DNA of 64,000 nt from Neobacillus driksii (GCF_013409995.1 NZ_JACCBX010000006.1:352294-416293); one strand, 5' to 3'; counted from the first letter of the stretch, positions 50,750-61,518 are shown. Numbers and translations are program-made. Notes: generated from the sequence alone by a model not told the origin.

Positions 50750-51865
50750 ATGCGAAAGTATGATGCAATTGACATTGAAAAGCTTCAAAAAGGTACTTCT
50801 ATTATTGAAAATAACGGAATTCCGGTCATCCTAAAACCAAGTCCTGGTGAAGAAAGACCAGGATATCTAGACCCGATGGAATTAAGCCTAATGGGAGACC
50901 ATTGGGCGGGAAGATCAAATGGCGAGGAACCTACAGAAATGCCGCCGATGGAAGTGTTAATTCCGATTATGAGGGAAAATATGGGGTTTCCTAATTATAA
51001 TTTAAATACAGTCGAAATACATACAAAATATGAAGAAATAACCGATAGTGGAAATAAAGTTGGTTTGTGGAGGTACTATCCAAGGAAATCTGAAAAGAAT
51101 CCGAAACGACCTGCTCTTGTCTTTTTTCATGGAGGCGGTTGGATTGGAGGAAGTGTCTACACAGTAGAAAACTTCTGTAAATTAATTGCTGAGCTAGCTG
51201 ATGCTGTAGTATTTAATGTGGATTATTCTTTAGCACCGGAAAAGCCATTTCCAAATGGATTAAATGATAATTACTATGCAGTCAAACATGTATACGATCA
51301 TGCAGAAGCCTATGGTATTGACCCTAAGAAAATTTCTGTTGCTGGAGATAGTGCAGGCGGAAATTATGCTGCAGCAGTCAGTTTAAAAGCAAAAGATGAA
51401 GGAACACCAAAGATTGCAATGCAAGTACTGATTTATCCAGCCGTAACAATGGCCGATGCTAAGGTTGAGGGGTATGAGTGGAGCGAAGAATTCTTTGAGG
51501 TATCTGAAGAGCATAAAGATATTATTAAAAATGGATTACTTTCACTTGGAAGACCATCAAAAGCTGAAGAGAATCTCTTCTTGGGAGCTTATATTACTAA
51601 TGAGTCAGATATTTATAATCCTTACGTTAGTCCGATGCTAGCTAAATCGCTTACTGAACTACCGAAAGCTATTTTAGTTGGGGCAGAATTTGACGGATTG
51701 CGTATTCATACAGAATTTTATGCAAAACAGTTACAAGAGGCCGGGGTTGATACGACGTGTATCCGTTATAAGGGTATGACACATGCATTTATTGACAAGT
51801 TAGGACATGTTCCTCAGGCAGAAGACCTATGTATTGAAATAGCAAATGCTATAAGGAAATTGTAG
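50750..51865 (+). CDS. Alpha/beta-hydrolase esterase (HSL type)
   Basis: A 371-residue esterase of the hormone-sensitive lipase group: oxyanion motif FFHGGGWIGG, nucleophile Ser in VAGDSAGGNYAA, Asp in GAEFDGLR and His in GMTHAF. The N-terminal 100 residues form a cap region. No signal peptide. It follows GH78 copy B and could deacylate esterified glycosides (acetyl, feruloyl or galloyl) before or after deglycosylation; this is a guess from position. RBS AAAGGAGAA. Its end faces a LysR gene across a bidirectional terminator. Confidence 0.85.
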   Translation: MRKYDAIDIEKLQKGTSIIENNGIPVILKPSPGEERPGYLDPMELSLMGDHWAGRSNGEEPTEMPPMEVLIPIMRENMGFPNYNLNTVEIHTKYEEITDSGNKVGLWRYYPRKSEKNPKRPALVFFHGGGWIGGSVYTVENFCKLIAELADAVVFNVDYSLAPEKPFPNGLNDNYYAVKHVYDHAEAYGIDPKKISVAGDSAGGNYAAAVSLKAKDEGTPKIAMQVLIYPAVTMADAKVEGYEWSEEFFEVSEEHKDIIKNGLLSLGRPSKAEENLFLGAYITNESDIYNPYVSPMLAKSLTELPKAILVGAEFDGLRIHTEFYAKQLQEAGVDTTCIRYKGMTHAFIDKLGHVPQAEDLCIEIANAIRKL

Positions 51866-51898
51866 TAGAAGATTAGTTGAACAACTTTTAAAGATGAA

Positions 51899-51930
51899 AA
51901 AGATTCAGACCAATTTGGTCTGAATCTTTG
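51899..51930. terminator. Bidirectional terminator between esterase and LysR genes
   Basis: AAAGATTCAGACCA / TGGTCTGAATCTTT 14-bp stem, with T run on the minus strand and T residues on the plus strand. Confidence 0.88.
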
Positions 51931-51944
51931 CATATGGGTTCGTA

Positions 51945-52829
51945 TCAATTTTCTTTCCAATCAAAATTTCCGATGAAATGTACGAATGCCTTAACCACAT
52001 TCCATTCCAACGACTCTTTATGATAATACATCCACGTTCTTCGCAAAATAGGAGTTCCTTCTAGATCTAATAGATTGATTTTGTATAAGTCTTCAATTCC
52101 AGTCACTACCCTGCTCGACAGGATGCCATAGCCTAAACCATTTATGACCATTTCTTTACACGTATCAACTTGGTCAACTTCTATACTGATAAAAGGCTCT
52201 TCAGCGTAATTTTCAGCCCACCAGTGATCGATGACGGATTTTAATAAATAATCCCCTCTATAATCAATTCTAGGAAGACGAGGAAGGTCTGTCATATTAA
52301 TCTTATCTTTTGATGCAATACAGATGGTTTCCTCAAATATTTGATGTTTCGATAAACCTCTCCAACCATAATCTCCACGAACAAAACTAATATGGACATC
52401 TTTATTATGGATTAATTGAGTTACGTCCCTGCTCCAGCCCGTTACCACCTTAAATTCCACATGAGGATATTGCTGTTTGAATAGTTTCAAAATATAAGGT
52501 AGTTCATAATTCGCAAAAAAATTGGATACCCCCAATTTCAACGTTCCGACCACTTCATTGCTTTCGTTATTACTCATATTTTTGACAGTTTCTTTTACCC
52601 TTTGATAATGAGCAAGGGCTTCCTCGGCACAATGGACTAGATATTCTCCTTGTGGGGTGAAGTGCACTCCCCGGCTTTCACGAGTTATGATTTTAACACC
52701 CAGCTCTTCCTGCATATGCTTTAATCGATTCGTTAATGCGGGTTGAGTCAGAAATAATAGTCGAGCTGTTTTAGTTAGATTTTTTTGATGATAAAGTTCC
52801 TTCAGAATTTCCCAATCACGATAATCCAT
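51945..52829 (-). CDS. LysR family regulator, divergent from odhA
   Basis: A 294-residue LysR protein: DNA-binding head MDYRDWEILKELYHQKNLTK, then LTQPALTNRLKHMQEELG, and an effector domain (GTLKLGVSNFFANYELPYIL). It is divergent from odhAB with 166 bp between. LysR proteins usually act on the divergent neighbour, so it may control 2-oxoglutarate dehydrogenase or itself only. That is unproven; the odhAB of B. subtilis is not known to have such a neighbour as far as I recall. Confidence 0.85.
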   Translation of the reverse strand: MDYRDWEILKELYHQKNLTKTARLLFLTQPALTNRLKHMQEELGVKIITRESRGVHFTPQGEYLVHCAEEALAHYQRVKETVKNMSNNESNEVVGTLKLGVSNFFANYELPYILKLFKQQYPHVEFKVVTGWSRDVTQLIHNKDVHISFVRGDYGWRGLSKHQIFEETICIASKDKINMTDLPRLPRIDYRGDYLLKSVIDHWWAENYAEEPFISIEVDQVDTCKEMVINGLGYGILSSRVVTGIEDLYKINLLDLEGTPILRRTWMYYHKESLEWNVVKAFVHFIGNFDWKEN

Positions 52830-52995
52830 TGTTCACCCATCTGCCTGATATAATATTTTTTTATCAATAAATATAATTTTTTATCATTTTCTTTATTTCA
52901 ATTATTACATTATCCTAATACTGAAGCAATTGATAAATACTTCATTAAATCATCCAATCTTAACATAAAAGCAACTTAAACTTGGGGGTATTGTA

Positions 52996-55890
52996 ATGGG
53001 AGTGGAGAACCAACCAAATCCATGGGTAAGATTTAATGGTCCTAACCTAGGCTATGTAATAGAACAATATGAACGGTACGCGAACGGTGTAGACACTATT
53101 GATTCTGAATTAAAAAAGCTTTTTATTGAATGGGGGTCACCATTGTCTTTTGAGTCAGGTTACATGAAAGAAAGAACCGAACATGAAAAGATTTATCCTG
53201 ATAATCTGACAAAAATAGAAAAAATAATGAAAGTGGTAAAACTGCTCGGAAACATTCGTTCTCACGGACATTTAGTGTCAAAATTAAATCCGTTAGAAGA
53301 AAATCAAAACGAACATGAGTTTTTCAACACTGAAAAACATGGAGTTAGTGAGCATGATTTGAAAGCGATTCCAGCTAGATTGGTTTGGGAGGAAGCTCCG
53401 GAAGGCATTCAAAACGCGTGGGATGCTTTGAATCATTTAAAGAATATTTATACCTCTACAATAGCTTTCGAATTTAACCACGTTCATGATATCGAAGAAG
53501 TAAAATGGTTAACTCAAATGGTAGAGACGGGTTCACTGCAGCGATCTTTATCAAAAGAAGAGCAAATGAAGCTATTAAAGAGTTTGACAGAGGTTGAAGG
53601 ATTTGAGCAATTCTTGCATAAAACCTTTGTCGGCCAAAAGAGATTCTCTATTGAAGGTGTTGACATGCTTGTGCCCATGCTGGATGAAGCGGTGCGCGAA
53701 GGTGTCGGTGAGGGAGTACGCAACGTCTTGATCGGAATGGCACATCGCGGTCGCTTAAGTGTTCTTGCGCATGTATTAAACAAACCATACAGCAAGATTT
53801 TCTCTGAGTTTCAGCACTCTTACGCAAAACAACAAGGTCCGTCAGAAGATTTAGTTGACATTAGTGAAGGATGGACAGGAGATGTGAAATACCATTTAGG
53901 CCGCAATCGCTTTGTTGAAGGTCCTAATGCCTTTAGTACACGTATTACCTTAGCCAATAATCCTAGTCATCTTGAATTTGTAAATCCCGTGGTCGAAGGG
54001 TTTGCAAGAGCAGCACAAGAGGATAGACAGAAATCTGGATACCCCGAGCAGGATGTTAAAAAAGCATTTGCGATTTTGGTTCATGGTGATGCTGCATTTC
54101 CTGGCCAGGGAATTGTTGCCGAAACATTAAATTTGGGCGGACTAAAAGGATACCGAACTGGTGGAACCATCCATATTATTGCAAACAATATGGTTGGCTT
54201 TACGACAGATAGCCACGATTCTTGTTCTACGAGATACTCGAGTGATTTGGCAAAAGGATTTGAGATTCCAATTGTACATGTAAATGCGGATGATCCAGAA
54301 GCATGTCTGGCAGCTGTTCGCCTTGCATATCAATACCGAGCGCGTTTTCAAAAGGATTTTGTGATTGATTTAGTCGGGTACCGAAGATTTGGCCACAATG
54401 AAATGGATGATCCAGCAGTTACTCAGCCACAGGTGTACAAAAAAATTGCGAGCCATCCAACTGTAAGAGCATTGTATTCCAAACAGCTGCAAATGAAAGA
54501 CATTCTTGACCCAAAAGAAGTAGAGCAAATCAACCTTAGCGTCCAAGTGAAGCTGCAAGCGGAATATGACAAAGTGTCAGAGAAGAAGCAGGGTAAATCT
54601 CCTGCCGAAGTCGAGGTTCCTGGGGTTATTGCCAAAGGGATTCCACCTTTGGACACAAGCGTGCCGCTTGATACTCTGCGCGAATTAAACGGTGAACTAT
54701 TGAAATGGCCGGAAGGTTTTCATGTTTATCCAAAATTAAAGCGGATTCTCGAGCGCCGTGAAACAGCACTTGATGAGAACGGAAAAGTAGAATGGGCGCT
54801 TGCTGAAGTGCTGGCATTCGCGGCCATGTTAAGAGAAGGAACGCCGATTCGTTTAACTGGTCAAGATTCGGAACGTGGAACGTTTGCACAGCGTCACATT
54901 TTGCTCCACGATTCAGAAACGAATGCAATGTATTCACCTTTACACAATCTTCCACAAGCACGGGCCTCGTTTGGAGTTCATAATAGCCCGCTGTCGGAAG
55001 CTGCTGTTGTAGGATTTGAATATGGCTATAACGTATTTGCTCCTGAAACACTTGTCATGTGGGAAGCACAATATGGCGACTTCGCCAACACGGCGCAGCC
55101 CCTCTTTGATCAGTTTGTTTCGTCGGCAAGAGCAAAATGGGGGCAAAAATCCGGGCTTACCCTTTTATTGCCTCACGGTTACGAAGGGCAAGGTCCCGAG
55201 CACTCAAGTGCCCGACCTGAACGTTTCTTACAGTTGGCAGCCGAAAATAACTGGACAGTTGCTAATTTGACAAGTGCGGCCCAATATTTTCATATCTTGC
55301 GTCGTCAAGCATCGATTTTAGGTACTGAGTATGTTCGCCCATTAATTATAATGACTCCTAAGAGCCTGCTTCGTCATCCTTTGGTCTCATCGCCTGCTGC
55401 AGATCTTAGCGAAGGACAGTTCCAAACGGTTATGGAACAGGAACAGCTAGGTAAAGAGACAGAAAAGGTAAAACGGTTAGTGTTAACGACGGGTAAGATA
55501 GCAATTGATCTAGCTGTAGAAATCGACTCAAATAAAGAAAAGAGAAATTTGGACGAGATACACATTGTGCGCGTCGAACAATTGTATCCATTCCCGAAGG
55601 AAAATGTGGAAACCAACATTAACCGTTATCCTAACTTGAGGGAAATTGTATGGGTACAGGAAGAACCGAAGAATATGGGAGCATGGCATTATATTGCACC
55701 AACTCTTTATGAACTTGCTGAAGGCAGCCTGACTGTCGGTTACATCGGGCGTCAGTACCGATCAAGCACCGCAGGCGGTGACCCATTAGTTCATAAGAAA
55801 GAACAGGAACGTATTATCGAACAGGCGTTGAATACTGATAGTATAGTAGTTACTCAGAATCAAGAAAAAGAGTCGTCTAGAAACAGATAA
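52996..55890 (+). CDS. odhA: 2-oxoglutarate dehydrogenase E1 component
   Basis: At 964 residues it is the thiamine-diphosphate-dependent E1 of the 2-oxoglutarate dehydrogenase complex of the TCA cycle. Signatures include [75 protein letters not shown] and [15 protein letters not shown]. Bacillus OdhA is about 940 residues, so the size fits. RBS TTGGGGGT before the ATG. It is followed by odhB after 74 bp and belongs to the core genome, in contrast to the sugar genes around. Confidence 0.96.
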   Translation: MGVENQPNPWVRFNGPNLGYVIEQYERYANGVDTIDSELKKLFIEWGSPLSFESGYMKERTEHEKIYPDNLTKIEKIMKVVKLLGNIRSHGHLVSKLNPLEENQNEHEFFNTEKHGVSEHDLKAIPARLVWEEAPEGIQNAWDALNHLKNIYTSTIAFEFNHVHDIEEVKWLTQMVETGSLQRSLSKEEQMKLLKSLTEVEGFEQFLHKTFVGQKRFSIEGVDMLVPMLDEAVREGVGEGVRNVLIGMAHRGRLSVLAHVLNKPYSKIFSEFQHSYAKQQGPSEDLVDISEGWTGDVKYHLGRNRFVEGPNAFSTRITLANNPSHLEFVNPVVEGFARAAQEDRQKSGYPEQDVKKAFAILVHGDAAFPGQGIVAETLNLGGLKGYRTGGTIHIIANNMVGFTTDSHDSCSTRYSSDLAKGFEIPIVHVNADDPEACLAAVRLAYQYRARFQKDFVIDLVGYRRFGHNEMDDPAVTQPQVYKKIASHPTVRALYSKQLQMKDILDPKEVEQINLSVQVKLQAEYDKVSEKKQGKSPAEVEVPGVIAKGIPPLDTSVPLDTLRELNGELLKWPEGFHVYPKLKRILERRETALDENGKVEWALAEVLAFAAMLREGTPIRLTGQDSERGTFAQRHILLHDSETNAMYSPLHNLPQARASFGVHNSPLSEAAVVGFEYGYNVFAPETLVMWEAQYGDFANTAQPLFDQFVSSARAKWGQKSGLTLLLPHGYEGQGPEHSSARPERFLQLAAENNWTVANLTSAAQYFHILRRQASILGTEYVRPLIIMTPKSLLRHPLVSSPAADLSEGQFQTVMEQEQLGKETEKVKRLVLTTGKIAIDLAVEIDSNKEKRNLDEIHIVRVEQLYPFPKENVETNINRYPNLREIVWVQEEPKNMGAWHYIAPTLYELAEGSLTVGYIGRQYRSSTAGGDPLVHKKEQERIIEQALNTDSIVVTQNQEKESSRNR

Positions 55891-55964
55891 ATCATTACCG
55901 AAATACTAAGTAAAAATCCTAATTTGAAAAATGACTTAACCTAATTCCTAGGAGGATATGACAC

Positions 55965-57215
55965 ATGATAGAAATAAAAGTACCGGAACTGGCAGAATCC
56001 ATTTCAGAAGGAACCATTTCTCAATGGCTCATTAATATAGGTGATAGAGTATCCAAAGGGGATAGTGTTGTAGAACTGGAAACTGACAAAGTTAATATAG
56101 AATTAAATACCGAACACTCCGGTGTTGTTACAAAAGTATTAAAAGAACCTGGTGATACGGTAGAAGTTGGTGATGTCATTGCTGTTATCGAAGAGATCGC
56201 AGCTGAAGGTGTTACTCCGGCTGTTCCAGCGGCAGCTCCTGAAAAAACTGCTATTGAACCATTAGACCAGCCAAGCGGGCATCAAGAGATAGAACTTCCG
56301 AAAACGGATCGTCCGATTGCTTCACCTGCTGCAAGAAAATTGGCAAGAGAACTGGGAATCAATTTAAACCAAGTAAGCACTCGTGATCCCCTTGGCAGAA
56401 TTAGACCTGATGATGTAAAAGCACATACGAGTGCCGCTAATGTAAAGGAAGAACCAAAGGTGGAAAATGTACGTCAAAATCCAACCGTACAACAAATAGA
56501 TTCAGAGTTTGATAAACCAGTAGAACGTGTCAAAATGTCACGCCGCCGTCAAACGATCGCGAAGCGCTTGGTTGAAGTTCAACATACTGCTGCAATGTTG
56601 ACGACCTTTAACGAAGTTGACATGTCTGCAATCATGGATTTACGCAATCAGAGGAAGGATGCTTTTCTGGAAAAACATGGTGTCCGTCTTGGTTTCATGT
56701 CGTTTTTTACAAAAGCTGTGGTTTCAGCATTAAAGCAATTCCCTCTTTTAAATGCCGAAATTCAAGGCGATGAATTGATTATCAAGAAGTTTTACGATAT
56801 CGGTATTGCGGTTGCTGCCCCGGAAGGTCTGGTTGTACCTGTAGTCCGAAATGCAAACCATAAAAACTTTGCTGAAATTGAACAAGAAATCAGTGATCTT
56901 GGTAAAAAAGCCCGTGATAACGCCCTTACTTTAAAGGATTTACAAGGTGGAACATTTACGATTACCAACGGCGGTGTTTTCGGTTCTTTAATGTCAACGC
57001 CAATTTTAAATAGCCCGCAAGTGGGGATACTCGGTATGCATAAGATCCAGTTAAGACCAGTAGCAATTGATAAAGAACGAATGGAAAACCGTCCGATGAT
57101 GTATATTGCTCTTTCTTACGATCATCGAATTATAGATGGAAAAGAGGCAGTTAGTTTCCTTGCTGCAGTAAAAGAATTGTTAGAAGATCCGCACTCTTTA
57201 TTATTAGAAGGATAG
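55965..57215 (+). CDS. odhB: 2-oxoglutarate dehydrogenase E2 (dihydrolipoyl succinyltransferase)
   Basis: A 416-residue E2 protein: lipoyl domain (1-77) with Lys in [11 protein letters not shown], an Ala/Pro linker, a peripheral-subunit-binding domain ([19 protein letters not shown]), and a catalytic domain ending in [13 protein letters not shown] with the active His. It transfers succinyl groups to CoA. RBS TAGGAGGAT before ATG. Forms an operon with odhA; a terminator follows. E3 (lpd) is not adjacent, as is normal in bacilli. Confidence 0.96.
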   Translation: MIEIKVPELAESISEGTISQWLINIGDRVSKGDSVVELETDKVNIELNTEHSGVVTKVLKEPGDTVEVGDVIAVIEEIAAEGVTPAVPAAAPEKTAIEPLDQPSGHQEIELPKTDRPIASPAARKLARELGINLNQVSTRDPLGRIRPDDVKAHTSAANVKEEPKVENVRQNPTVQQIDSEFDKPVERVKMSRRRQTIAKRLVEVQHTAAMLTTFNEVDMSAIMDLRNQRKDAFLEKHGVRLGFMSFFTKAVVSALKQFPLLNAEIQGDELIIKKFYDIGIAVAAPEGLVVPVVRNANHKNFAEIEQEISDLGKKARDNALTLKDLQGGTFTITNGGVFGSLMSTPILNSPQVGILGMHKIQLRPVAIDKERMENRPMMYIALSYDHRIIDGKEAVSFLAAVKELLEDPHSLLLEG

Positions 57216-57248
57216 ACCAAAATCCTCATATTTGCTTATTATCCAAAG

Positions 57249-57274
57249 CAGACCGTTTTGCGGTCTGTTTTTTT
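57249..57274 (+). terminator. Terminator of odhAB
   Basis: CAGACCG / CGGTCTG stem with TTTTG loop and seven T residues. Confidence 0.92.
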
Positions 57275-57318
57275 GTGCAAACAGAAACAAATAAATATAA
57301 ATATGTCTAAATTTTAAT

Positions 57319-57380
57319 AAAACAAAACTAAACAAATTAAATTTGTGGCGATATTGTTAACAAAACAAAAATAAAACAAC
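57319..57380 (+). promoter_or_regulatory. AAAACAAA-type repeats upstream of rhaD
   Basis: AAAACAAAACTAAACAAA and CAAAACAAAAATAAAACAA occur 120-180 bp before rhaD. Direct repeats of this kind could be DeoR-type operator sites, comparable with TTGAAAACAAACA before the DeoR gene at 32236. The region is very AT-rich, so chance is possible. Nothing else is seen in 57275-57500. Confidence 0.3.
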
Positions 57381-57500
57381 GATAATTTCTTTATTTATGT
57401 TGATTTGTATTGGTAATCAGGTTAATATTACAGTGTGAAGATGATACATTGATAATTTGACATATTAAAATGAAATTTTAAAAATAAGGAGAGAGTTACC

Positions 57501-58337
57501 ATGAGTATGACAATGATTAAAGATGCGATATATTCAGCACCATTCTTACAAGAAATGTTGGAAACGACCTCTAATTTATACCGTTTAGGCTGGGATGAAC
57601 GGAATGGCGGCAATATCAGTTATTTATTAAATGAATATGAAGTTCTTCCGTACTTGAATGTTGATCAAGTTAAAAGAACAGTACCGATGAATTTTGACGC
57701 ATCAGGACTCGCTGGTCGATATTTCATCGTAACAGGTTCTGGAAAATACTTTAAAAATGTAAAAGGGAACCCGGCAAATAACTTAGGCCTCATTCGTATT
57801 GCAGCGGACGGTAAAAGATATGAAATCCATTGGGGGTTTGAAGATGGCGGAGTAGCAACAAGTGAATTACCAACACACCTAATGAACCATATGAAACGCT
57901 TAGCCGTTAATAAAAACCATCGAGTGATTATGCACTGCCACGCAACAAACCTAATTGCGATGTCATTTACACATAGTTTAAAGGAAGAAGATTTTACAAA
58001 AACCTTATGGGAAATGTGCACTGAATGTCTTGTTGTTTTCCCTGAAGGTGTAGGAATTATTCCGTGGATTGTTCCAGGCACAAATGCAATTGGTGAAGCA
58101 ACTGCAGAAAAGATGGAGGATGTCCGTCTTGTACTTTGGCCACATCATGGAATCTTTGGTGCTGGTACCACATTAGATGAAACCTTTGGTCTGATTGAAA
58201 CAGCTGAAAAAGCGGCTGAAGTCTATACTATTGTTTGTGCTCAAGGCGGTAAAAAGCAAACGATCACCGACGCTCAGTTGCAAGAGCTTGCAGACGCATT
58301 TGGTGTTGTTCCACGCAAAGGGATTTTGAATCTGTAA
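57501..58337 (+). CDS. rhaD: Rhamnulose-1-phosphate aldolase
   Basis: A 278-residue class II aldolase (EC 4.1.2.19). GWDERNGGNISYLL, GRYFIVTGSGKYFKNV, GVATSELPTHL with the catalytic Glu, MHCHATNLIAMS with zinc ligands and WPHHGIFGAG are RhaD-specific. It splits L-rhamnulose-1-phosphate into DHAP and L-lactaldehyde, completing the RhaA-RhaB path encoded 33 kb upstream. AAGGAGAGAG is 5 nt before the ATG. It stands with its own terminator and is followed by an AraC gene that may control it. Confidence 0.96.
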   Translation: MSMTMIKDAIYSAPFLQEMLETTSNLYRLGWDERNGGNISYLLNEYEVLPYLNVDQVKRTVPMNFDASGLAGRYFIVTGSGKYFKNVKGNPANNLGLIRIAADGKRYEIHWGFEDGGVATSELPTHLMNHMKRLAVNKNHRVIMHCHATNLIAMSFTHSLKEEDFTKTLWEMCTECLVVFPEGVGIIPWIVPGTNAIGEATAEKMEDVRLVLWPHHGIFGAGTTLDETFGLIETAEKAAEVYTIVCAQGGKKQTITDAQLQELADAFGVVPRKGILNL

Positions 58338-58363
58338 TCGCTATTTAATACCAGGTAATTTTT

Positions 58364-58399
58364 AAGGTGTGTTCCTGTAAAAGGGGCATACTTTTTTTT
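58364..58399 (+). terminator. Terminator of rhaD
   Basis: AAGGTGTGTTCC pairs with GGGGCATACTT using G-U pairs, then eight T residues. Confidence 0.85.
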
Positions 58400-58477
58400 G
58401 TTCTAATCAATACAGGGAAATGGTATGATTATATCTTATAAAAAAGCACTTTGTGAAACAGGAAATAGGTGAAAAGA

Positions 58478-59437
58478 GTGAACCAGGAAATACTAAACGA
58501 ACTTTTACAACTTACAGATGAAGAAAAAGATATTCTTGAACAGCAAACGAACGTAAGTAAGGATCTCTACACAAGCAAGACGAATTTTATTATTGAGAGT
58601 GAAAAATTCTTAAGTAAAGATAAGATGATTATGGTTCGGAAGCATACAAGATTTGTGGATTTCCCCTTACATAAACATGATTACATTGAGGTCAATTATG
58701 TTTATAATGGAGAATTGCAGCAGACAGTTGGAGGAAGGCAGATTACTTTAAAAAAAGGTGAGCTGCTGCTCTTAAATCAACATATTGAACATGAAATTAA
58801 AGCATGTGACAGAGAAGATATTGTTATTAACTTCATTATTCGTCCTGCTTTCTTTGATTTTATTTTTTCCTATTTAAGTTCTGAAAATATTGTCAGCGAT
58901 TTTTTGTTGAGCAGCCTCTACAATAATACACAGAATGGGCAATTTCTGTATTTCAAAGTTTCTGAAGTAGAAGCTATACAGGAATTGATAGGAAAAATAA
59001 TCCATGAAATCATGTTTCCGACCACTTTTTCAGAGTCTGCCATCAAGCTTTATATGGGGCTATTTATGATAGAGTTAATAAAGAATTCTGATCGAGTAGA
59101 AAGAAAAGAAGAAGCGTCCATCACTCACTATTTGGTGGTGGAATCACTTAAATATATTGAGGAACACTACAAGGAAGCCTCTTTATATGAATTAGCAGAG
59201 CAGTTAAACCAATCACATTATGGTCTAAGTAAAACCATTAAAAAGGCAACTTCTCGAACTTTTAAAGAGCTTCTCCAAGAGAGAAGGCTGGAGAAGGCGA
59301 AAGAATTATTACAAGGCAGCGACTTGCCAATTGCTTTAATTGTTGAGCAGGTTGGCTATGATAACATTAGTTATTTTTATCGAATTTTTAAAGAGAAATA
59401 TGGAAGAACTCCTAAAGAATTCAGAATGAATAAATGA
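58478..59437 (+). CDS. AraC family regulator (cupin sensor), next to rhaD
   Basis: About 319 residues from GTG at 58478, which AGGTGA precedes by 5 nt; a GTG three codons earlier is also possible. The N-terminal cupin has FVDFPLHKHDYIEVNYVYNG and LLLLNQHIEHEI; the C-terminal AraC domain has LYELAEQLNQSHYGLSKTIKK and IALIVEQVGYDNISYFYRIFKE. It shares the architecture with the regulators at 24357 and 39501 but is more distant. A rhamnose-related role is suggested by position only. Confidence 0.88.
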   Translation: MNQEILNELLQLTDEEKDILEQQTNVSKDLYTSKTNFIIESEKFLSKDKMIMVRKHTRFVDFPLHKHDYIEVNYVYNGELQQTVGGRQITLKKGELLLLNQHIEHEIKACDREDIVINFIIRPAFFDFIFSYLSSENIVSDFLLSSLYNNTQNGQFLYFKVSEVEAIQELIGKIIHEIMFPTTFSESAIKLYMGLFMIELIKNSDRVERKEEASITHYLVVESLKYIEEHYKEASLYELAEQLNQSHYGLSKTIKKATSRTFKELLQERRLEKAKELLQGSDLPIALIVEQVGYDNISYFYRIFKEKYGRTPKEFRMNK

Positions 59438-59480
59438 TATAATACAATAATATTTTTACACCATAAGGAGATATCACATC

Positions 59481-60806
59481 ATGAATTTTTCTGCAAAACA
59501 AGTGGTCTTTATTAGTTTTATGTTGTTTTCAATGTTTTTTGGTGCTGGAAATCTTATTTTCCCTCCATTCCTTGGTCAATCGGCAGGTGATCATTTATGG
59601 GCTGCTCTGGCTGGTTTTATCGTGTCGGCTGTTGGACTGCCGATTTTAGGTGTAATTGCCGTAGCAAAGGCAGGTAGTTTAAATGAGCTGAATCTTAGAG
59701 TTCACCCTATTTTTGCACTCATTTTTCCATTTTTAATTTATATTGCAATCGGTCCGGGACTTGCGATTCCTCGTGCAGGAAGCCTGGCGTTTGAAATGGG
59801 TGCAGCACCTTTTTTGCCAGAAAATTTGGTTGAGAGTTCGGGCTCTTTATTGATCTATACGATTGTCTTTTTTGGATTAGCCGCTTGGTTAAGTATGTAT
59901 CCTTCAAAACTGATTAGTCTTTTCGGGAAATTGTTGACTCCTATACTATTAGCACTCATTGCGATTATTTTTGTAAGGAGCTTATTTGATCCGATTGGTT
60001 CATTTGAATCACCGATCGGGAATTATCGAGAGAATCCAATGTTCCAAGGGATTTTAGAAGGTTATTTAACAATGGATGCTTTGGCAGCCTTGGCATTTGG
60101 TATTGTAATTGCTAACACGCTGACTGCACAGGGAGTAATCGATTCAAAAAAGAAATCACGTTATATGATGTACGCAGGATTGGGTGCTGGGTTGTTATTA
60201 GCCGTGATTTATCTTATCTTAGGATATTTAGGAGCTGGTAGTTCTTCTTTAGGACAAGCTGAAAATGGTGCCATCATTTTGTCCAACATTATGACTTACC
60301 TGTTTGGACAAAGCGGAACACTGCTATTAGGAATCGTGTTTACGTTGGCGTGTTTTTGTGTGTCCATTGGTTTAATTACATCATGCAGCCAGTTCTTCTC
60401 CACTGCCATCCCAAAAGTAGCTTATAAAGCATGGGTCGTTATCTTAGCTGTTCTAAGTACTGCAATTGCGAATTTAGGACTAACTCAGATCCTGCAAATT
60501 TCAGTGCCCATCCTTGGCATGATCTACCCGATTGCCATTGTACTTATCTTTTTGGGACTCTTTGATGATATGATTAAAAGAAATTCCTATATATACATCA
60601 CTGTGGTAGGCTTTGTGGCTCTATACAGTATTTTGGACACCATTAATAAATCATTACTAAATAACGTATGGAGTGAGGGATTAGAAATTCTTCCTTTCTA
60701 TATCGAGGGAATCGGATGGCTAACCCCTGCTGTATTGGGCTTAATTGTTGGCTATCTATTGGGAAAGGTAAAAGGTGCTTCATCTGTAACGAGAACAACT
60801 CCATAG
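59481..60806 (+). CDS. brnQ: Branched-chain amino acid transporter, BrnQ (LIVCS family)
   Basis: A 441-residue membrane protein with about 12 helices. The N-terminal FMLFSMFFGAGNLIFPPFLG is the LIVCS family signature, with AIGPGLAIPRAGSLAFE as second mark. It imports Leu, Ile and Val with Na+ or H+. RBS ATAAGGAGATA. It stands alone with a terminator after it. Confidence 0.95.
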   Translation: MNFSAKQVVFISFMLFSMFFGAGNLIFPPFLGQSAGDHLWAALAGFIVSAVGLPILGVIAVAKAGSLNELNLRVHPIFALIFPFLIYIAIGPGLAIPRAGSLAFEMGAAPFLPENLVESSGSLLIYTIVFFGLAAWLSMYPSKLISLFGKLLTPILLALIAIIFVRSLFDPIGSFESPIGNYRENPMFQGILEGYLTMDALAALAFGIVIANTLTAQGVIDSKKKSRYMMYAGLGAGLLLAVIYLILGYLGAGSSSLGQAENGAIILSNIMTYLFGQSGTLLLGIVFTLACFCVSIGLITSCSQFFSTAIPKVAYKAWVVILAVLSTAIANLGLTQILQISVPILGMIYPIAIVLIFLGLFDDMIKRNSYIYITVVGFVALYSILDTINKSLLNNVWSEGLEILPFYIEGIGWLTPAVLGLIVGYLLGKVKGASSVTRTTP

Positions 60807-60815
60807 TATTTTTTG

Positions 60816-60853
60816 AAAAACGAGAACCGATTTATATGGTTTCTCGTTTATTA
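60816..60853 (+). terminator. Terminator of brnQ
   Basis: AAACGAGAACC / GGTTTCTCGTTT stem with one bulge, then ATT; array 2 follows. Confidence 0.75.
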
Positions 60854-60868
60854 GTACTAATTGATGGA

Positions 60869-61076
60869 GGGTTTCATGGAGCCCAAAATTGAGCTAGAAA
60901 AGAAAAAACAGTCCCCATGAAGGGTTCATGAAGCCCAAACCAGAGCTGGAAAAGAAAAAGCGGTCCTCATGAAGGGTTCATGAAGCCCAAAACAGAGCTG
61001 GAAAAGAAAAAGCGGTCCTCATGAAGGGTTCATGAAGCCCAAAACTTAGTTGGAAAAGAAAAAATGGTCCTTATAA
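60869..61076 (+). repeat. Tandem array 2: four 52-bp units
   Basis: GCCCAAA occurs at 60881, 60933, 60985 and 61037, exactly 52 bp apart. Units 2 and 3 are almost identical. Where units meet, TCATGAA-GGG-TTCATGA forms a perfect inverted repeat. The sequence is unrelated to array 1 except for period and hairpin potential. No convincing gene is present in 60807-61179. Confidence 0.9.
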
Positions 61077-61179
61077 GGGGACTAGAAACCATCTTGATTT
61101 AAAAAACTATTTCATTAAATAGTACGCACCCGGTAAGTAAAACATAGACTATTGTATCAATATGTAAGGATGTCATATC

Positions 61180-61425
61180 ATGAGAAGGATAAGACAAGTA
61201 CAACCCATGATTGGGCAGGCTTGGACGGGGAGACACGTGGTCTTGCTTCATTGTACATTGAATAATCAATTCATTGATTTATTTAAAAGCTACCATGCAC
61301 CAACTGAACCTCCGCGCGAAAATTGTGCAGAAACACTATCACAATTACTAAGTATCGGCTATCGGATTCATGCGATTACACCTATTTCGCCTAATCAAAT
61401 TCAATATTTTCTTGTTCTTGAATAA
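61180..61425 (+). CDS. Hypothetical protein, 81 residues
   Basis: A small basic protein with AAGGATG before its ATG. It begins MRRIRQVQPMIGQAWTGRHV and ends ITPISPNQIQYFLVLE; the middle has ENCAETLSQLLSIGYRIHA, likely a helix. No signal or membrane segment. I do not recognise the family, but length, RBS and terminator suggest a real gene. Confidence 0.6.
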   Translation: MRRIRQVQPMIGQAWTGRHVVLLHCTLNNQFIDLFKSYHAPTEPPRENCAETLSQLLSIGYRIHAITPISPNQIQYFLVLE

Positions 61426-61430
61426 AGGTA

Positions 61431-61460
61431 AGCCGCTTTAGTTATTAGAGCGGCTGTTTC
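61431..61460 (+). terminator. Terminator of the 81-residue gene
   Basis: AGCCGCT / AGCGGCT stem followed by GTTTC. A TATAAT at 61476-61481 behind it may be the -10 box of kynU. Confidence 0.65.
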
Positions 61461-61518
61461 TAATTTCCAGCAGAGTATAATAGAATGAGAGAGACGATAC
61501 AGTTAGGAGTGGGTGAGT

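Noticed and set aside
54626..55051. Minus-strand frame of 141 codons
   Set aside because: Antisense to odhA, whose frame is fully conserved; typical shadow frame.
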